Shown: positions 1 to 7,169, counted from the first letter of the stretch. The stretch: DNA of 12,008 nucleotides from Candidatus Zixiibacteriota bacterium (GCA_030642025.1 DAOWOO010000015.1:1-12008); one strand, 5' to 3'. Notes: generated by a model from the sequence alone, not told the origin. Numbers and translations: made by a program.

Positions 1-393
1 GATGAAAATAACAGGATTATTGGCAAGTTTGGACAATTGGCCTTCCTGAAAGCACTACAGCCTGACCATAATATCCTTCAAGATGCGAATCGGCTCGCCA
101 GTGCCGGCGTCACCGAGCAGATGATGTCCTCGGTGATGGATCATTCTCGGTTTTTTCATGACAACCTGCCGGGCTTGTGTCTGCGGGCTTCCAACATAAA
201 AGTCAAGTATCTAATGCATCCCGTCAGCGAGAGTATTGACGAGAATGTATCACTGGGAGAAGCCATCGCGAAGATTATCCAGTGGGAATGCCTGTCCGTT
301 CCGGTAACCCGGACAGGTGAGGTGGTTGGATTGCTGCGTCTTTCTGACCTGTGCCAGGAAATTGCCGATTGTATAAAGGATCTTTCAGAATAA
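1..393 (+). CDS. CBS-domain pair protein, 3' part (5' end outside window)
   Basis: The frame is open from base 1 to the TAA at 391-393, so only the last 130 residues are visible and the true start lies upstream. The TTG at 37 is just an internal codon. Visible residues 66-130 form a CBS half-motif: VKYLM, then the hydrophobic SVPV strand, then GEVVGLLRLSDL. Residues 1-18 (ENNRIIGKFGQLAFLKAL) look like the tail of a preceding CBS motif, so the whole protein probably carries a CBS pair split by an insertion of about 45 residues. CBS pairs usually bind adenine nucleotides and gate transporters or enzymes. The stop lies 27 bases before the next gene, a REC-permease fusion, which suggests one transcript and a role in nucleotide-sensitive control of the permease or its signalling (inference). 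No membrane segment is visible. Confidence 0.8.
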   Translation, partial: DENNRIIGKFGQLAFLKALQPDHNILQDANRLASAGVTEQMMSSVMDHSRFFHDNLPGLCLRASNIKVKYLMHPVSESIDENVSLGEAIAKIIQWECLSVPVTRTGEVVGLLRLSDLCQEIADCIKDLSE

Positions 394-420
394 TCCATAT
401 GAGACGACCGGAGATAATTG

Positions 421-1623
421 ATGCCTAAAATACTACTGATTGACGATGAGGACAAGTTTCGCATCCCGCTGGCCAAACGTCTGAACCTGCATGGCTATGA
501 AGCCGTAGACCTAAACAGCGGAGAGAGCGCCGTCAAAGCTGTGCGCAGGGATTCAGATATTGATGTAGTCCTTCTGGATCGCAAGATGCCGGGCATGAGC
601 GGTGAGCAGGTTCTTATTGAAATGAAGCGGTACCGCCCGGAACTTCAGGTAATCGTATTAACCGGGCACGGGACCATACAGTCAGCGATGGAAACAGGCC
701 GCCTGGATGCATACACTTATCTTCAGAAGCCGTGTGAATTCGAAAAACTGATAGAGGTTATTGATGCCGCTCGGAGGGACAAGGTTCAGGTATTAGCCCG
801 TCACGAGATACCTCACGTGGAGAAGGGTTCCCTGTGGAACTGGCTCAGGGGATCACATAATTCGCGCCCGGGTATAATTATTCTGGGACTGCTTCTATTT
901 GCCACTCTTCTGATCATGCCGGCTCCGGATCGGATGCTGAAACTGTTATCGTCGCCGAAGACAGGCGAACTGACCGATCCGGCTATGGGTTATGCCAGTT
1001 ACCGGAAGATGCACGATGGTGAGAATATTGCCGGTTACTACAGCCGAATCTACAAACTGGAAAAAACGATCATCAATGATTCGGGCAATCGGGTCAAACA
1101 ACCTATGACGCCGGACGATGCCGCCTTCCGAGCCAAAGCGATGCTGGGGACACTCTTGGTGGCGGTGCTGTTCTGGGCTACCGGAGCGGTCCCGGTGGGG
1201 ATCACAGCCCTGCTTGTGGGGGTGTTCATGTATTTTGTTGGCGTACTGCACCCCAATGATATTGCCAAGGCTTATTCCAAGGATGCGGTGATATTCATAT
1301 TCGGTGTTCTTGCCATGTCTTCCGCCATCAGCAAGACGGGTTTGGACCGAAGAATCGGGTTACTGCTGTTAGGTCCGGCGAAGAACCTGAAACTACTCGT
1401 GTTTCTGTTTTTACCAATGTTCGGAATGGCATGCTCGTTTATTCCCGAGCACGCGCTTATTGCCTTCATAATGCCGCTATTCATGATGGTGTATGCTTCT
1501 TCGGTACGTACCGCCGGTGTCAAGCAGGATAAGGCCCTGGCGGTGATGTTTGTGCTGTCACTCTGTTTTGTGGCCAACTGTGGTGGACCGGATCACCCGC
1601 GGCAGGCGGTCGCAACGCCGTGA
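421..1623 (+). CDS. Response-regulator receiver fused to DASS/SLC13-type anion permease, N-terminal part (frameshifted)
   Basis: Residues 1-120 are a complete CheY-like receiver: acidic pair D8/D9, phospho-acceptor D53 in LLDRKMPG, T81 in VLTGHG and K103 in QKP. A short linker leads into a membrane domain. A first hydrophobic span lies near residues 150-167, followed by a polar stretch of about 70 residues (168-238), then spans near 240-275, 287-305, 325-345 and 345-360. The end of the membrane part (LCFVANCGGP) matches the first re-entrant hairpin region of divalent-anion/sodium symporters (DASS, SLC13). ATG 421 is preferred over TTG 418 because GGAG lies 8 bases upstream of it. The frame stops at 1623 after an unrelated ten-residue tail, because one base appears to be missing at about 1590; the rest of the permease continues in another frame. 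The substrate is not predictable. Confidence 0.8.
   Translation: MPKILLIDDEDKFRIPLAKRLNLHGYEAVDLNSGESAVKAVRRDSDIDVVLLDRKMPGMSGEQVLIEMKRYRPELQVIVLTGHGTIQSAMETGRLDAYTYLQKPCEFEKLIEVIDAARRDKVQVLARHEIPHVEKGSLWNWLRGSHNSRPGIIILGLLLFATLLIMPAPDRMLKLLSSPKTGELTDPAMGYASYRKMHDGENIAGYYSRIYKLEKTIINDSGNRVKQPMTPDDAAFRAKAMLGTLLVAVLFWATGAVPVGITALLVGVFMYFVGVLHPNDIAKAYSKDAVIFIFGVLAMSSAISKTGLDRRIGLLLLGPAKNLKLLVFLFLPMFGMACSFIPEHALIAFIMPLFMMVYASSVRTAGVKQDKALAVMFVLSLCFVANCGGPDHPRQAVATP
1588..1592 (+). other. Probable single-base deletion (frameshift point)
   Basis: The frame reads GGP then DHPRQAVATP-stop. Adding one G at 1590/1591 gives GGPGSPAAGGRNAVMLG, the expected glycine/serine-rich loop of a DASS permease, and joins the two halves into one frame from 421 to 2453 (2034 bases after correction, 677 residues). 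The short CCGG context is not a recognised programmed slippery site. This is either an assembly or sequencing error or a recent inactivating mutation. Confidence 0.8.
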
Positions 1624-2453
1624 TGCTCGGCATACTCGGCGATTATGGAGTAGCTCCCACTTTCGGTGAGTGGGTTCAGTATGGCCTGCCATTTGTGCCG
1701 GTGATGGCCCTCGTGATCGGTATGTACTTCTTTATCATGTTTCGTAAAAAGCTCAAGGTCAGCCGACTGAATGTGTCTTCTCTGGTGCGTCAGGCATCGG
1801 AGAGAATCGGACCCATGACCCGGAAAGAACACATTACGGCGGTTATTCTGATCGGGCTGATTGTGATGTGGATCACGAGCAGTAACCTGTTTGGTATGGG
1901 AGGACCGGTCATTTTGTGTCTGGTTGTTCTTAACTTATTTCGGATCTTGCGCTGGCGCGATATTGCGGGTATTCCCTGGGATGTAGTCGCCTTATATGCC
2001 AGTGCCTGCGCTCTTGGAAAGGGACTGGCTGTCACCGGGGCGGCCCTCTATCTCGCGGACAGCTTTATTTCTCTGCTGCCGGACTTCCTGCGCAGCGGTG
2101 AAGGACTGGCCATTGCAACCAGCCTTTTTACCGGTATAGTGACCAATTTTATGAGTGATGGGGCCACGGTATCGGCCATTGGGCCAATAACGATCCCGAT
2201 GGCCACCATTTCAGGGACTCATCCCTTGATGATTGGTTTGGCCACAGCTTTTTCTTCCTCGTTTGCACACATGCTTATTATTGGAACTCCCAACAACGCC
2301 ATCGCCTATACCCTGGCCAAGGATCCGCACACGGGTGAACAGTTGGTAACTTTATCTGACTTTTTCAAACATGGTGCCGTGATGGTCGTTATGTCATTTG
2401 CGGTTCTCTGGTTCTGGACTTTTTTGGGGTATTGGCGATTAATCGGGTTTTGA
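1620..2453 (+). CDS. DASS/SLC13-type anion permease, C-terminal part
   Basis: This is the continuation of the REC-permease fusion in the shifted frame. The apparent start (GTG 1620, ATG 1623) has no ribosome binding site and is almost certainly an internal codon. Hydrophobic spans lie near residues 22-41, 71-90, 94-110, 119-142, 163-195, 201-232 and 251-272. Family marks are IPWDVV with its following small-residue helix (119-140), TNFMSDGAT (175-183) at the position of the second SNT-type re-entrant motif, and GTPNNAIAY (222-230). SDG replaces the classical SNT, and the first motif is also atypical (CGGPGSP), so this is a divergent subgroup and a dicarboxylate substrate should not be assumed. 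The stop at 2453 lies 17 bases before the next start, so transcription is probably shared with the response regulator downstream. Confidence 0.8.
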   Translation: MMLGILGDYGVAPTFGEWVQYGLPFVPVMALVIGMYFFIMFRKKLKVSRLNVSSLVRQASERIGPMTRKEHITAVILIGLIVMWITSSNLFGMGGPVILCLVVLNLFRILRWRDIAGIPWDVVALYASACALGKGLAVTGAALYLADSFISLLPDFLRSGEGLAIATSLFTGIVTNFMSDGATVSAIGPITIPMATISGTHPLMIGLATAFSSSFAHMLIIGTPNNAIAYTLAKDPHTGEQLVTLSDFFKHGAVMVVMSFAVLWFWTFLGYWRLIGF

Positions 2454-2470
2454 ATACAAGTGAGGTTATT

Positions 2471-2959
2471 ATGCCGAAAAAGATTAAATTACTTATCGTC
2501 GATGATGAGATAAAATTTTTAAATTCAATCGCCAAGCGGCTGGAAATGCGGGGCTTTGACGTGAGCCGGGCGACCAACGGTTACGAGGCGGTTGAGGAGG
2601 CGCGGAATAACAAATTCGATCTGGCCCTGCTCGATCTTAAAATGCCAAGTATGGACGGCAAACAGGTGCTGGAAATCCTAAAGCGGGAGCACAGATTTAT
2701 AGAGGTAATCATCCTGACCGGCCATGGTTCAATGGATTCGGCGGTGGACTGTACCAAACTGGGTGCCTTCAATTATTTGCCCAAGCCGTATGAACTTGAA
2801 AAATTGCTGGAAGTACTCCTGCAAGCATATAAAGAACGGATGAAAAAGAAATTCAGTTCAGATCAGGCCCGCATGGAAAAACTGGCCGAACTGGCCACTG
2901 GATCCAGTCCACTGGGAATTCTCAGAGCGATGAAGGAACTTGATGATGACGAGAAATAG
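2471..2959 (+). CDS. Stand-alone response regulator (receiver only)
   Basis: This 162-residue protein begins at ATG 2471, which follows an AAGTGAGG ribosome binding site; the upstream in-frame extension is not needed. Residues 4-120 are a CheY-like receiver with D11/D12, phospho-acceptor D55 (LLDLKMPSMDG), T83 (LTGHG) and K105 (PKP). The remaining 42 residues are charged and helical, with no DNA-binding or enzymatic domain. It therefore probably acts by protein contact or as a phosphate shuttle. Its receiver is strikingly similar to the one fused to the permease just upstream, with shared IDDE/VDDE, AKRL, LLDxKMP, LTGHG and YLxKP blocks, which points to duplication. No histidine kinase is visible in the window; one may lie upstream of the CBS gene. 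Confidence 0.9.
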   Translation: MPKKIKLLIVDDEIKFLNSIAKRLEMRGFDVSRATNGYEAVEEARNNKFDLALLDLKMPSMDGKQVLEILKREHRFIEVIILTGHGSMDSAVDCTKLGAFNYLPKPYELEKLLEVLLQAYKERMKKKFSSDQARMEKLAELATGSSPLGILRAMKELDDDEK

Positions 2960-3104
2960 TCCCCGGCCCACGGAATCCAGTTAAACGGCCCCAATACTGT
3001 CATGGTTTTTCACGTTTGGCGATAATAAGTGAGGCCGCGGGGGGGAACCCACAGCCCCTGCATGCAAACGGAGCCTACTGATGGGGAGACATCAATAGAT
3101 CATA

Positions 3105-3135
3105 AAACGGAATGAGAACAATTCCATTCTTGTTT
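3105..3135. terminator. Weak candidate bidirectional hairpin between convergent genes
   Basis: Bases 3105-3114 pair with 3125-3135 around a 10-base loop, with one bulged T at 3131 and one G-T pair. The arm ends carry AAA on one side and TTT on the other, so it could end transcription of both converging genes (stops at 2959 and 3229). The stem is AT-rich and the U run is short. Nothing else is recognisable in 2960-3228. Confidence 0.25.
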
Positions 3136-3228
3136 ATACCTGAGTTCGGACTGGATGCCTGAAACTGGAGAGAGGATATTGTGGGATATATGGGATATGT
3201 TATATACCCCAAATAGTGTGAATAAACA

Positions 3229-4272
3229 TTAATCCGGCTGGTCTAATGTCATCTTCAGAGGCGCTGTTGGCTTATAATTCTCTTTCAGGTAAGAGATCAG
3301 GTTAATGCTTTTATTGGTTATTCCCAGCTTTTTACGAATGCTCTTTCTTTGAAATCTTACGGTTCCATCCGATGTATTCAATACTGAGGCAATCTCTTTT
3401 GAGGTCATTCCGTTTCGGATCATATTGCAAATTTGGAGTTCCCGGGGTGATAGTTTTGAGAACTGAATCTCAAGGTCTCTGACCAGCGGATTGGTAATAT
3501 CCCGAAGAGAATTTCTCAGTACCTCCGACAAAGTTCTCTCCGTCGGTCCCAGCCGGGATTCCAGATTACTGAATAGGGGCATAATAATTTTATCGATATT
3601 TGTGGCCAGATTATTTTTATCCCTTTTCTTCTCCGCTGCAATCTGATTTAAGACTTCACTCAGGGCGATATTTTTATGTGAGAGCGCTTCCCGCTCCATT
3701 CTTAATTCTTCATTGGCTTTGGTCAGCTCATCGGTTTGTTGCTGCACATATGCCTCCAACTCTTCTTTCGCCCTGATAAGTTTATCCGAATAGCGCTTCT
3801 GTTCAGTTATATCGCGGACAATAGATCTTGCGCCTATTATTTTATCATCCTTGACAACCATTGAGAAGTCTATTTCCAGGTAGATTGCGGAACCATCCTT
3901 CCTGATGCCTCTTACTTCATAGCTTCCGATATAGTCTTTATCGTTAATTCTCTTATGGTGTAACTTCCGACCGTTATTAATATCGTCGGGGTGGACCAGG
4001 TCTTCGAATGTTTTTCCTTTGATTTCATCGAGAGAGTAGCCGAAAATTTCGGCAAAAGAGTCATTGTGGAAAATTAATTTTTCATCAAGAGAGTCAATAA
4101 AAATACCCAGACCTGCTTTCTCAATCAGGTTTTTAAATATATTTTCAAGATTTCCCAGAGTTTCGTAAATATCTTCATATTTGGAAGCCGACGCCTTAAA
4201 CCCGGTCGGTTCCTTTTGAAGTGATTCCGGTTTGTGAATAAGCCGATGTTTGGTTTTGCCAACGTAACCCAT
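3229..4272 (-). CDS. PAS-domain regulator with LuxR-type helix-turn-helix
   Basis: This 347-residue cytoplasmic regulator has no membrane segment. A PAS domain spans roughly residues 41-157, with NDSFAEIFGYSLDEIKGK, the HPDD turn and a PAC-like end (GARSIVRDITEQKR). A heptad-rich coiled coil follows (158-215). The C-terminal LuxR/FixJ helix-turn-helix is at about 271-333 (LSPRELQICNMIRNGMTSKEIA, then GTVRFQRKSIRKKLGI). It lacks histidine-kinase and receiver domains, so it is probably a one-component sensor: a small molecule, haem, flavin or redox signal at PAS would alter dimerisation and DNA binding (family knowledge; the ligand is not visible). ATG 4272 follows GGGTAG at a suitable distance. 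It converges on the REC operon and may have its own promoter with a palindrome just upstream. Target genes are unknown. Confidence 0.88.
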   Translation of the reverse strand: MGYVGKTKHRLIHKPESLQKEPTGFKASASKYEDIYETLGNLENIFKNLIEKAGLGIFIDSLDEKLIFHNDSFAEIFGYSLDEIKGKTFEDLVHPDDINNGRKLHHKRINDKDYIGSYEVRGIRKDGSAIYLEIDFSMVVKDDKIIGARSIVRDITEQKRYSDKLIRAKEELEAYVQQQTDELTKANEELRMEREALSHKNIALSEVLNQIAAEKKRDKNNLATNIDKIIMPLFSNLESRLGPTERTLSEVLRNSLRDITNPLVRDLEIQFSKLSPRELQICNMIRNGMTSKEIASVLNTSDGTVRFQRKSIRKKLGITNKSINLISYLKENYKPTAPLKMTLDQPD

Positions 4273-4303
4273 AGACTACCCGCTTTCCTAAAGCCGTCTT
4301 ATT

Positions 4304-4326
4304 AGTATAGTCAATCCAACGTTGGA
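4304..4326 (-). promoter_or_regulatory. Candidate promoter -10 with perfect 12-bp palindrome
   Basis: On the minus strand a TATACT hexamer (4309-4304) lies about 30 bases ahead of the PAS-LuxR start. Six bases upstream of it is TCCAACGTTGGA (4315-4326), a perfect palindrome in the -10/-35 spacer region. No good -35 is visible, consistent with an activated or repressed promoter. LuxR-type dimers bind such dyads, so autoregulation is plausible but unproven. Confidence 0.35.
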
Positions 4327-4356
4327 AAACCGCAAGATCGCCGAAATAGTTGTCGC

Positions 4357-4452
4357 TTAACCCCAGATACCGATCACGATAATAATTATCGCAATAAGAA
4401 GGATAAATGTTCCGACGCCGAAGACCAGCAATCCTTTGGTGTGCTCTTCCAT
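4357..4452 (-). CDS. Small single-span membrane peptide (31 aa)
   Basis: A short minus-strand frame from ATG 4452 to TAA 4357 encodes 31 residues: a charged start (MEEHTK) followed by about 22 strongly hydrophobic residues (GTFILLIAIIIIVIGIWG). This composition fits one transmembrane helix with a short cytosolic N-terminus and is unlike random translation of this DNA. It lies between the SPFH/zinc-ribbon operon and the PAS-LuxR gene, all on the same strand. The ribosome binding site is weak (CAGAGT). A possible promoter (TTGTCA 4491-4486, 18 bases, TACGAT 4467-4462) would place the transcript start almost at the ATG. No family is recognised; it could be a small regulatory membrane protein or chance. 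Conservation would decide. Confidence 0.45.
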   Translation of the reverse strand: MEEHTKGLLVFGVGTFILLIAIIIIVIGIWG

Positions 4453-4563
4453 ACTCTGAATATCGTAAGTACTCTTAAATTGTTATGACAAAGATATCAC
4501 TATTTAAAAAAATATCAATAGAAAACTCGCATAGATATCGTGCCGCAAAATGGAATAAGTTGG

Positions 4564-6021
4564 TCAGTCCACCATATTTTTCTCAAAAGTTACCGCCCCG
4601 AGGACAGAATCGACAAAGAAATAATGTTCCGAGCGGAAGGGGGCATAAAACAGCTCGACTTTTCCCGGTTCAAAGTAGATGTCATCATCGGAGACATTCC
4701 TTGACCGCCTTGATTGTTCGCGGGTGATTATTATTGCCGCGATCGTAATAGCTTCATGCATACCCACTGTGGTCGGAAGAAATCTCTCATCCAGGGCATC
4801 CTCAGCCTGTTCCAGCCGGAATTTCGGATATGCCGCCGACATTCTCTTGGCCAGTCGAAACAGCGCCTCGTAATTCTGTCCTTTGAAAGCCGGTACCACC
4901 AGCCGGTCCGATTCATAAATGCCGCCGAACATTCGCTTGAGCTTTTGCGCCTCTTCGGAAGTGACCGTCATTGACCAGAACGGAAAATACCGATCATTGC
5001 CGTTCCGATTGGGCGGCTGAATCAGCCGGAGTGACTTTTCCAGAAGCGGGTTTTGTTCGAGAATAGTCATTTCATGACAATTATCGCAGATATATACATA
5101 CGACTGCACGCTGGGCAGATCGATGCCGCAGACCGAACAGCGGTGGAAATCGACTCCCAGTTGACCGAATTTAAAATTGGGATCGTCACCGGGCAATATT
5201 TCCTCAAATGGATGATCGTCCTCGGCGGAATATACAATCCGTCCACTGATGGCATCGGAGACAAATATCCGGAATTTTCCGCCGGAGGAGCATTCGGATA
5301 TTATATAAGGCTGATAAATTATCGAGCCGGTCACACGAAACAGGCGGGTTTTGTTATTACCGAAATCGGCCGGGTTGCGCACATCCTGCCCCGTGACGCT
5401 CTTTTCAATGTCCTCGCGAACCTCCGGCCAGGATTTCAGAACCGGGAAACACTCGTATTCATCGTCGATATTTTCCCGTGAAAACGGAATAACCCTGACA
5501 TATTCCGCTTTCATGCCGATTGACCAGGGAAAACAATCCTGCTCGATTCCGGCCATTCGCGTCAGGCTGTTCGGCGTCAGCGATATATCGACTACTTTTT
5601 CCTGCCGGGTAACCTGTTCATATCTGACCGGGCCGTAGGAACTGGCCTCGAACTGGTCGCCGACATGACGCTCGACTATCTTATTGCGCTGTTTGAGAGC
5701 AATATAATCAACCTTCCAATATGGGAAATAGATATGGCGGTACTGAATATCCGAAGCGGTCAGCGGCAGGTTCTCCTGTTTTAAATGGCGGTCGATTGTG
5801 AAGCGTATTTCCCGCCGCGATTTGCGCGCCGGAATCATGTAGGCCGGGGGAATCTCCGGCATGGTGATTCTCAGAGTTGATCCGCAATGGGGGCAGGTCA
5901 GAACAAAAAAATTCTCCTGGAGTTCCAGCCTGCCACCGCATCCGGGACAGCCAACACTGATGAAAAAACCGGATTTATTATTCGGTACGATCTGTTTCGC
6001 TTTGGTCAGAGTCGGTTTCAT
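4564..6021 (-). CDS. Double zinc-ribbon protein paired with SPFH protein, function unknown
   Basis: This 485-residue soluble protein has a first zinc ribbon at residues 25-46 (C25-x2-C28, C43-x2-C46; CPGCGG and CPHCGS) and a second at 295-315 (C295-x2-C298, C312-x2-C315; CSVCG and CDNCH). Aromatic-proline motifs recur: HIYFPYWKVDY near 97-106, DRYFPFWSM near 343-351, and LFYAPF near 457-462. These suggest a repeated beta-rich module built around each ribbon. No signal peptide, membrane helix or catalytic motif was seen. The start overlaps the end of the SPFH gene by 44 bases, and a GGAAAG lies upstream of the ATG inside that gene, so the two are translationally linked. It probably binds the SPFH assembly or its clients (inference from the operon). 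No specific gene name can be supported. Confidence 0.75.
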   Translation of the reverse strand: MKPTLTKAKQIVPNNKSGFFISVGCPGCGGRLELQENFFVLTCPHCGSTLRITMPEIPPAYMIPARKSRREIRFTIDRHLKQENLPLTASDIQYRHIYFPYWKVDYIALKQRNKIVERHVGDQFEASSYGPVRYEQVTRQEKVVDISLTPNSLTRMAGIEQDCFPWSIGMKAEYVRVIPFSRENIDDEYECFPVLKSWPEVREDIEKSVTGQDVRNPADFGNNKTRLFRVTGSIIYQPYIISECSSGGKFRIFVSDAISGRIVYSAEDDHPFEEILPGDDPNFKFGQLGVDFHRCSVCGIDLPSVQSYVYICDNCHEMTILEQNPLLEKSLRLIQPPNRNGNDRYFPFWSMTVTSEEAQKLKRMFGGIYESDRLVVPAFKGQNYEALFRLAKRMSAAYPKFRLEQAEDALDERFLPTTVGMHEAITIAAIIITREQSRRSRNVSDDDIYFEPGKVELFYAPFRSEHYFFVDSVLGAVTFEKNMVD

Positions 6022-7132
6022 CGAGTATACGCTTTCCGCATTCGCCGCAGAATTTCGAACCGGGGATAAGCTCGGCCGAGCAATGCGGACAGGTCAGCCT
6101 GGCATCAAGTTTATAGCCGCATTCCAGACAGAAATTTGCCTCGGTCGGCAGGTCGTGGCCGCAGGCCGGGCACTGATTCTGCCTGACCATGGCATGCCCG
6201 CACCGATAGCAGTACCGCGACTGTTCCGGGGTGTCGGCATGGCACTTGGGGCAGGTTACCGTGGCCACCGATTCTCGGCGGAGATCGGTCTGTTCCGGCT
6301 TGAAAACATTGGACAGCATTCCCGGAAGCATAACTCCTACTCCGGCCGCCATGCCTAATCCGGCTCCGGCGTTGCCGGGACCGCCAGGCATGCCAAGTCC
6401 CCGGGCCATTTCAAATTTGAGGAAATTATCCAGGTCGCCGACCGCCTCCAGCCCGGAGCGTTGGTCGATCATCCGGGAAACCTCTTCCGGCGGAGTAATC
6501 GATGAAATATAGAAATCAACTAGTTCCAATCCGTACTTTTCGAACTCCTGTTTGACGATATCTTTGAACTCTTCGGCCAGTTCCGTGTATATTGCCGGCA
6601 AATCAAGAATTGTATCAAGTTTTTCTCCAAGAAGATCATTTAGACGGGCGATGATGACATCGCGAAGGTAACTCTGGATATCGGCGGTCGCGTAGCGTGA
6701 CTGACGGCCCACAATTGAGTTTAAAAAGAGAATTGGATTTTCAATGCGTATCGTGAAAGCGCCGTGTCCGCGAAGGCGGATCAAACCGAGCTTGCTGTCT
6801 TTAAACGTTACCGGGTGTTTGGTGCCCCATTTCAGATCGGTAAAGACCTTCAGATTGATAAAATAGACTTCGGATCTGAAAGGCGAATTGAAGCCGAATG
6901 GAAAGGCCATCAGCCGGGTTAATATCGGCAGGTTCATGGTGGTCAGAGTGTGCCGACCGGTTGTGAATGTGTCGGCGGCATGACCGCTTTTGAAAAAGAT
7001 GGCCGTCTGGCTGTCGCGAACGATCAGTTGCGCCCCCAGTTTGAGATCAGCAGACCCTTCCTGAGGAATCCGGTGAATCATCTCGTCGCCGGATGGGTCC
7101 ATCCACTCGATTACTTCAATCAGAATAGACAT
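5978..7132 (-). CDS. SPFH-domain protein with three C-terminal zinc ribbons (YdjI/virion-core-like)
   Basis: Starting at ATG 7132, which has AGGGG five bases upstream, the protein has 384 residues. An in-frame ATG at 7177 would add 15 residues but lacks a ribosome binding site. Residues 25-235 resemble the SPFH (prohibitin/flotillin-like) fold of the bacterial YdjI or 'virion core' type: VIEW start, FTTGRHTL, VYFINLK, and a long amphipathic region around 150-230. A glycine/methionine-rich linker (243-275) follows. Three zinc ribbons come next, at 294-312, 321-338 and 348-365, each with two CxxC knuckles, and then an acidic tail. SPFH proteins form oligomeric scaffolds, often at membranes; relatives in Bacillus are tied to envelope stress (family knowledge). 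No membrane helix is visible. It is the first gene of an operon with the double zinc-ribbon protein. Confidence 0.85.
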   Translation of the reverse strand: MSILIEVIEWMDPSGDEMIHRIPQEGSADLKLGAQLIVRDSQTAIFFKSGHAADTFTTGRHTLTTMNLPILTRLMAFPFGFNSPFRSEVYFINLKVFTDLKWGTKHPVTFKDSKLGLIRLRGHGAFTIRIENPILFLNSIVGRQSRYATADIQSYLRDVIIARLNDLLGEKLDTILDLPAIYTELAEEFKDIVKQEFEKYGLELVDFYISSITPPEEVSRMIDQRSGLEAVGDLDNFLKFEMARGLGMPGGPGNAGAGLGMAAGVGVMLPGMLSNVFKPEQTDLRRESVATVTCPKCHADTPEQSRYCYRCGHAMVRQNQCPACGHDLPTEANFCLECGYKLDARLTCPHCSAELIPGSKFCGECGKRILDETDSDQSETDRTE

Positions 7133-7137
7133 AGTAT

Positions 7138-7142
7138 CCCCT
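7138..7142 (-). promoter_or_regulatory. Ribosome binding site deciding the SPFH start
   Basis: AGGGG on the minus strand lies five bases before ATG 7132. The alternative ATG 7177 has nothing comparable, so the shorter start is chosen. Confidence 0.65.
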
Positions 7143-7149
7143 GATCTTA

Positions 7150-7169
7150 AAGATTGAATAAGATTGAAT
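7150..7169. repeat. Perfect tandem 10-bp direct repeat
   Basis: AAGATTGAAT occurs twice without a gap (7150-7159 and 7160-7169), 18-37 bases upstream of the SPFH start codon. The one-helical-turn period would put both copies on the same DNA face. It could be an operator or leader element, or chance slippage. Confidence 0.6.

Noticed and set aside
1620..1625. Independent start of the C-terminal permease half (GTG/ATG)
   Set aside because: There is no ribosome binding site, and the frame continues upstream as SPAAGGRNAV, the expected permease loop. It is a frameshift product, not a separate gene.
1949..1965. Sigma-54-like TGGC...TTGC string
   Set aside because: The spacing is one base off the -24/-12 consensus and it lies inside the permease coding sequence.
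5053..5481. 142-codon plus-strand frame, and the similar one at 5861-6358
   Set aside because: These are antisense to the zinc-ribbon and SPFH genes, whose CxxC motifs and domain matches show the real strand. No domain was recognised in the antisense frames.
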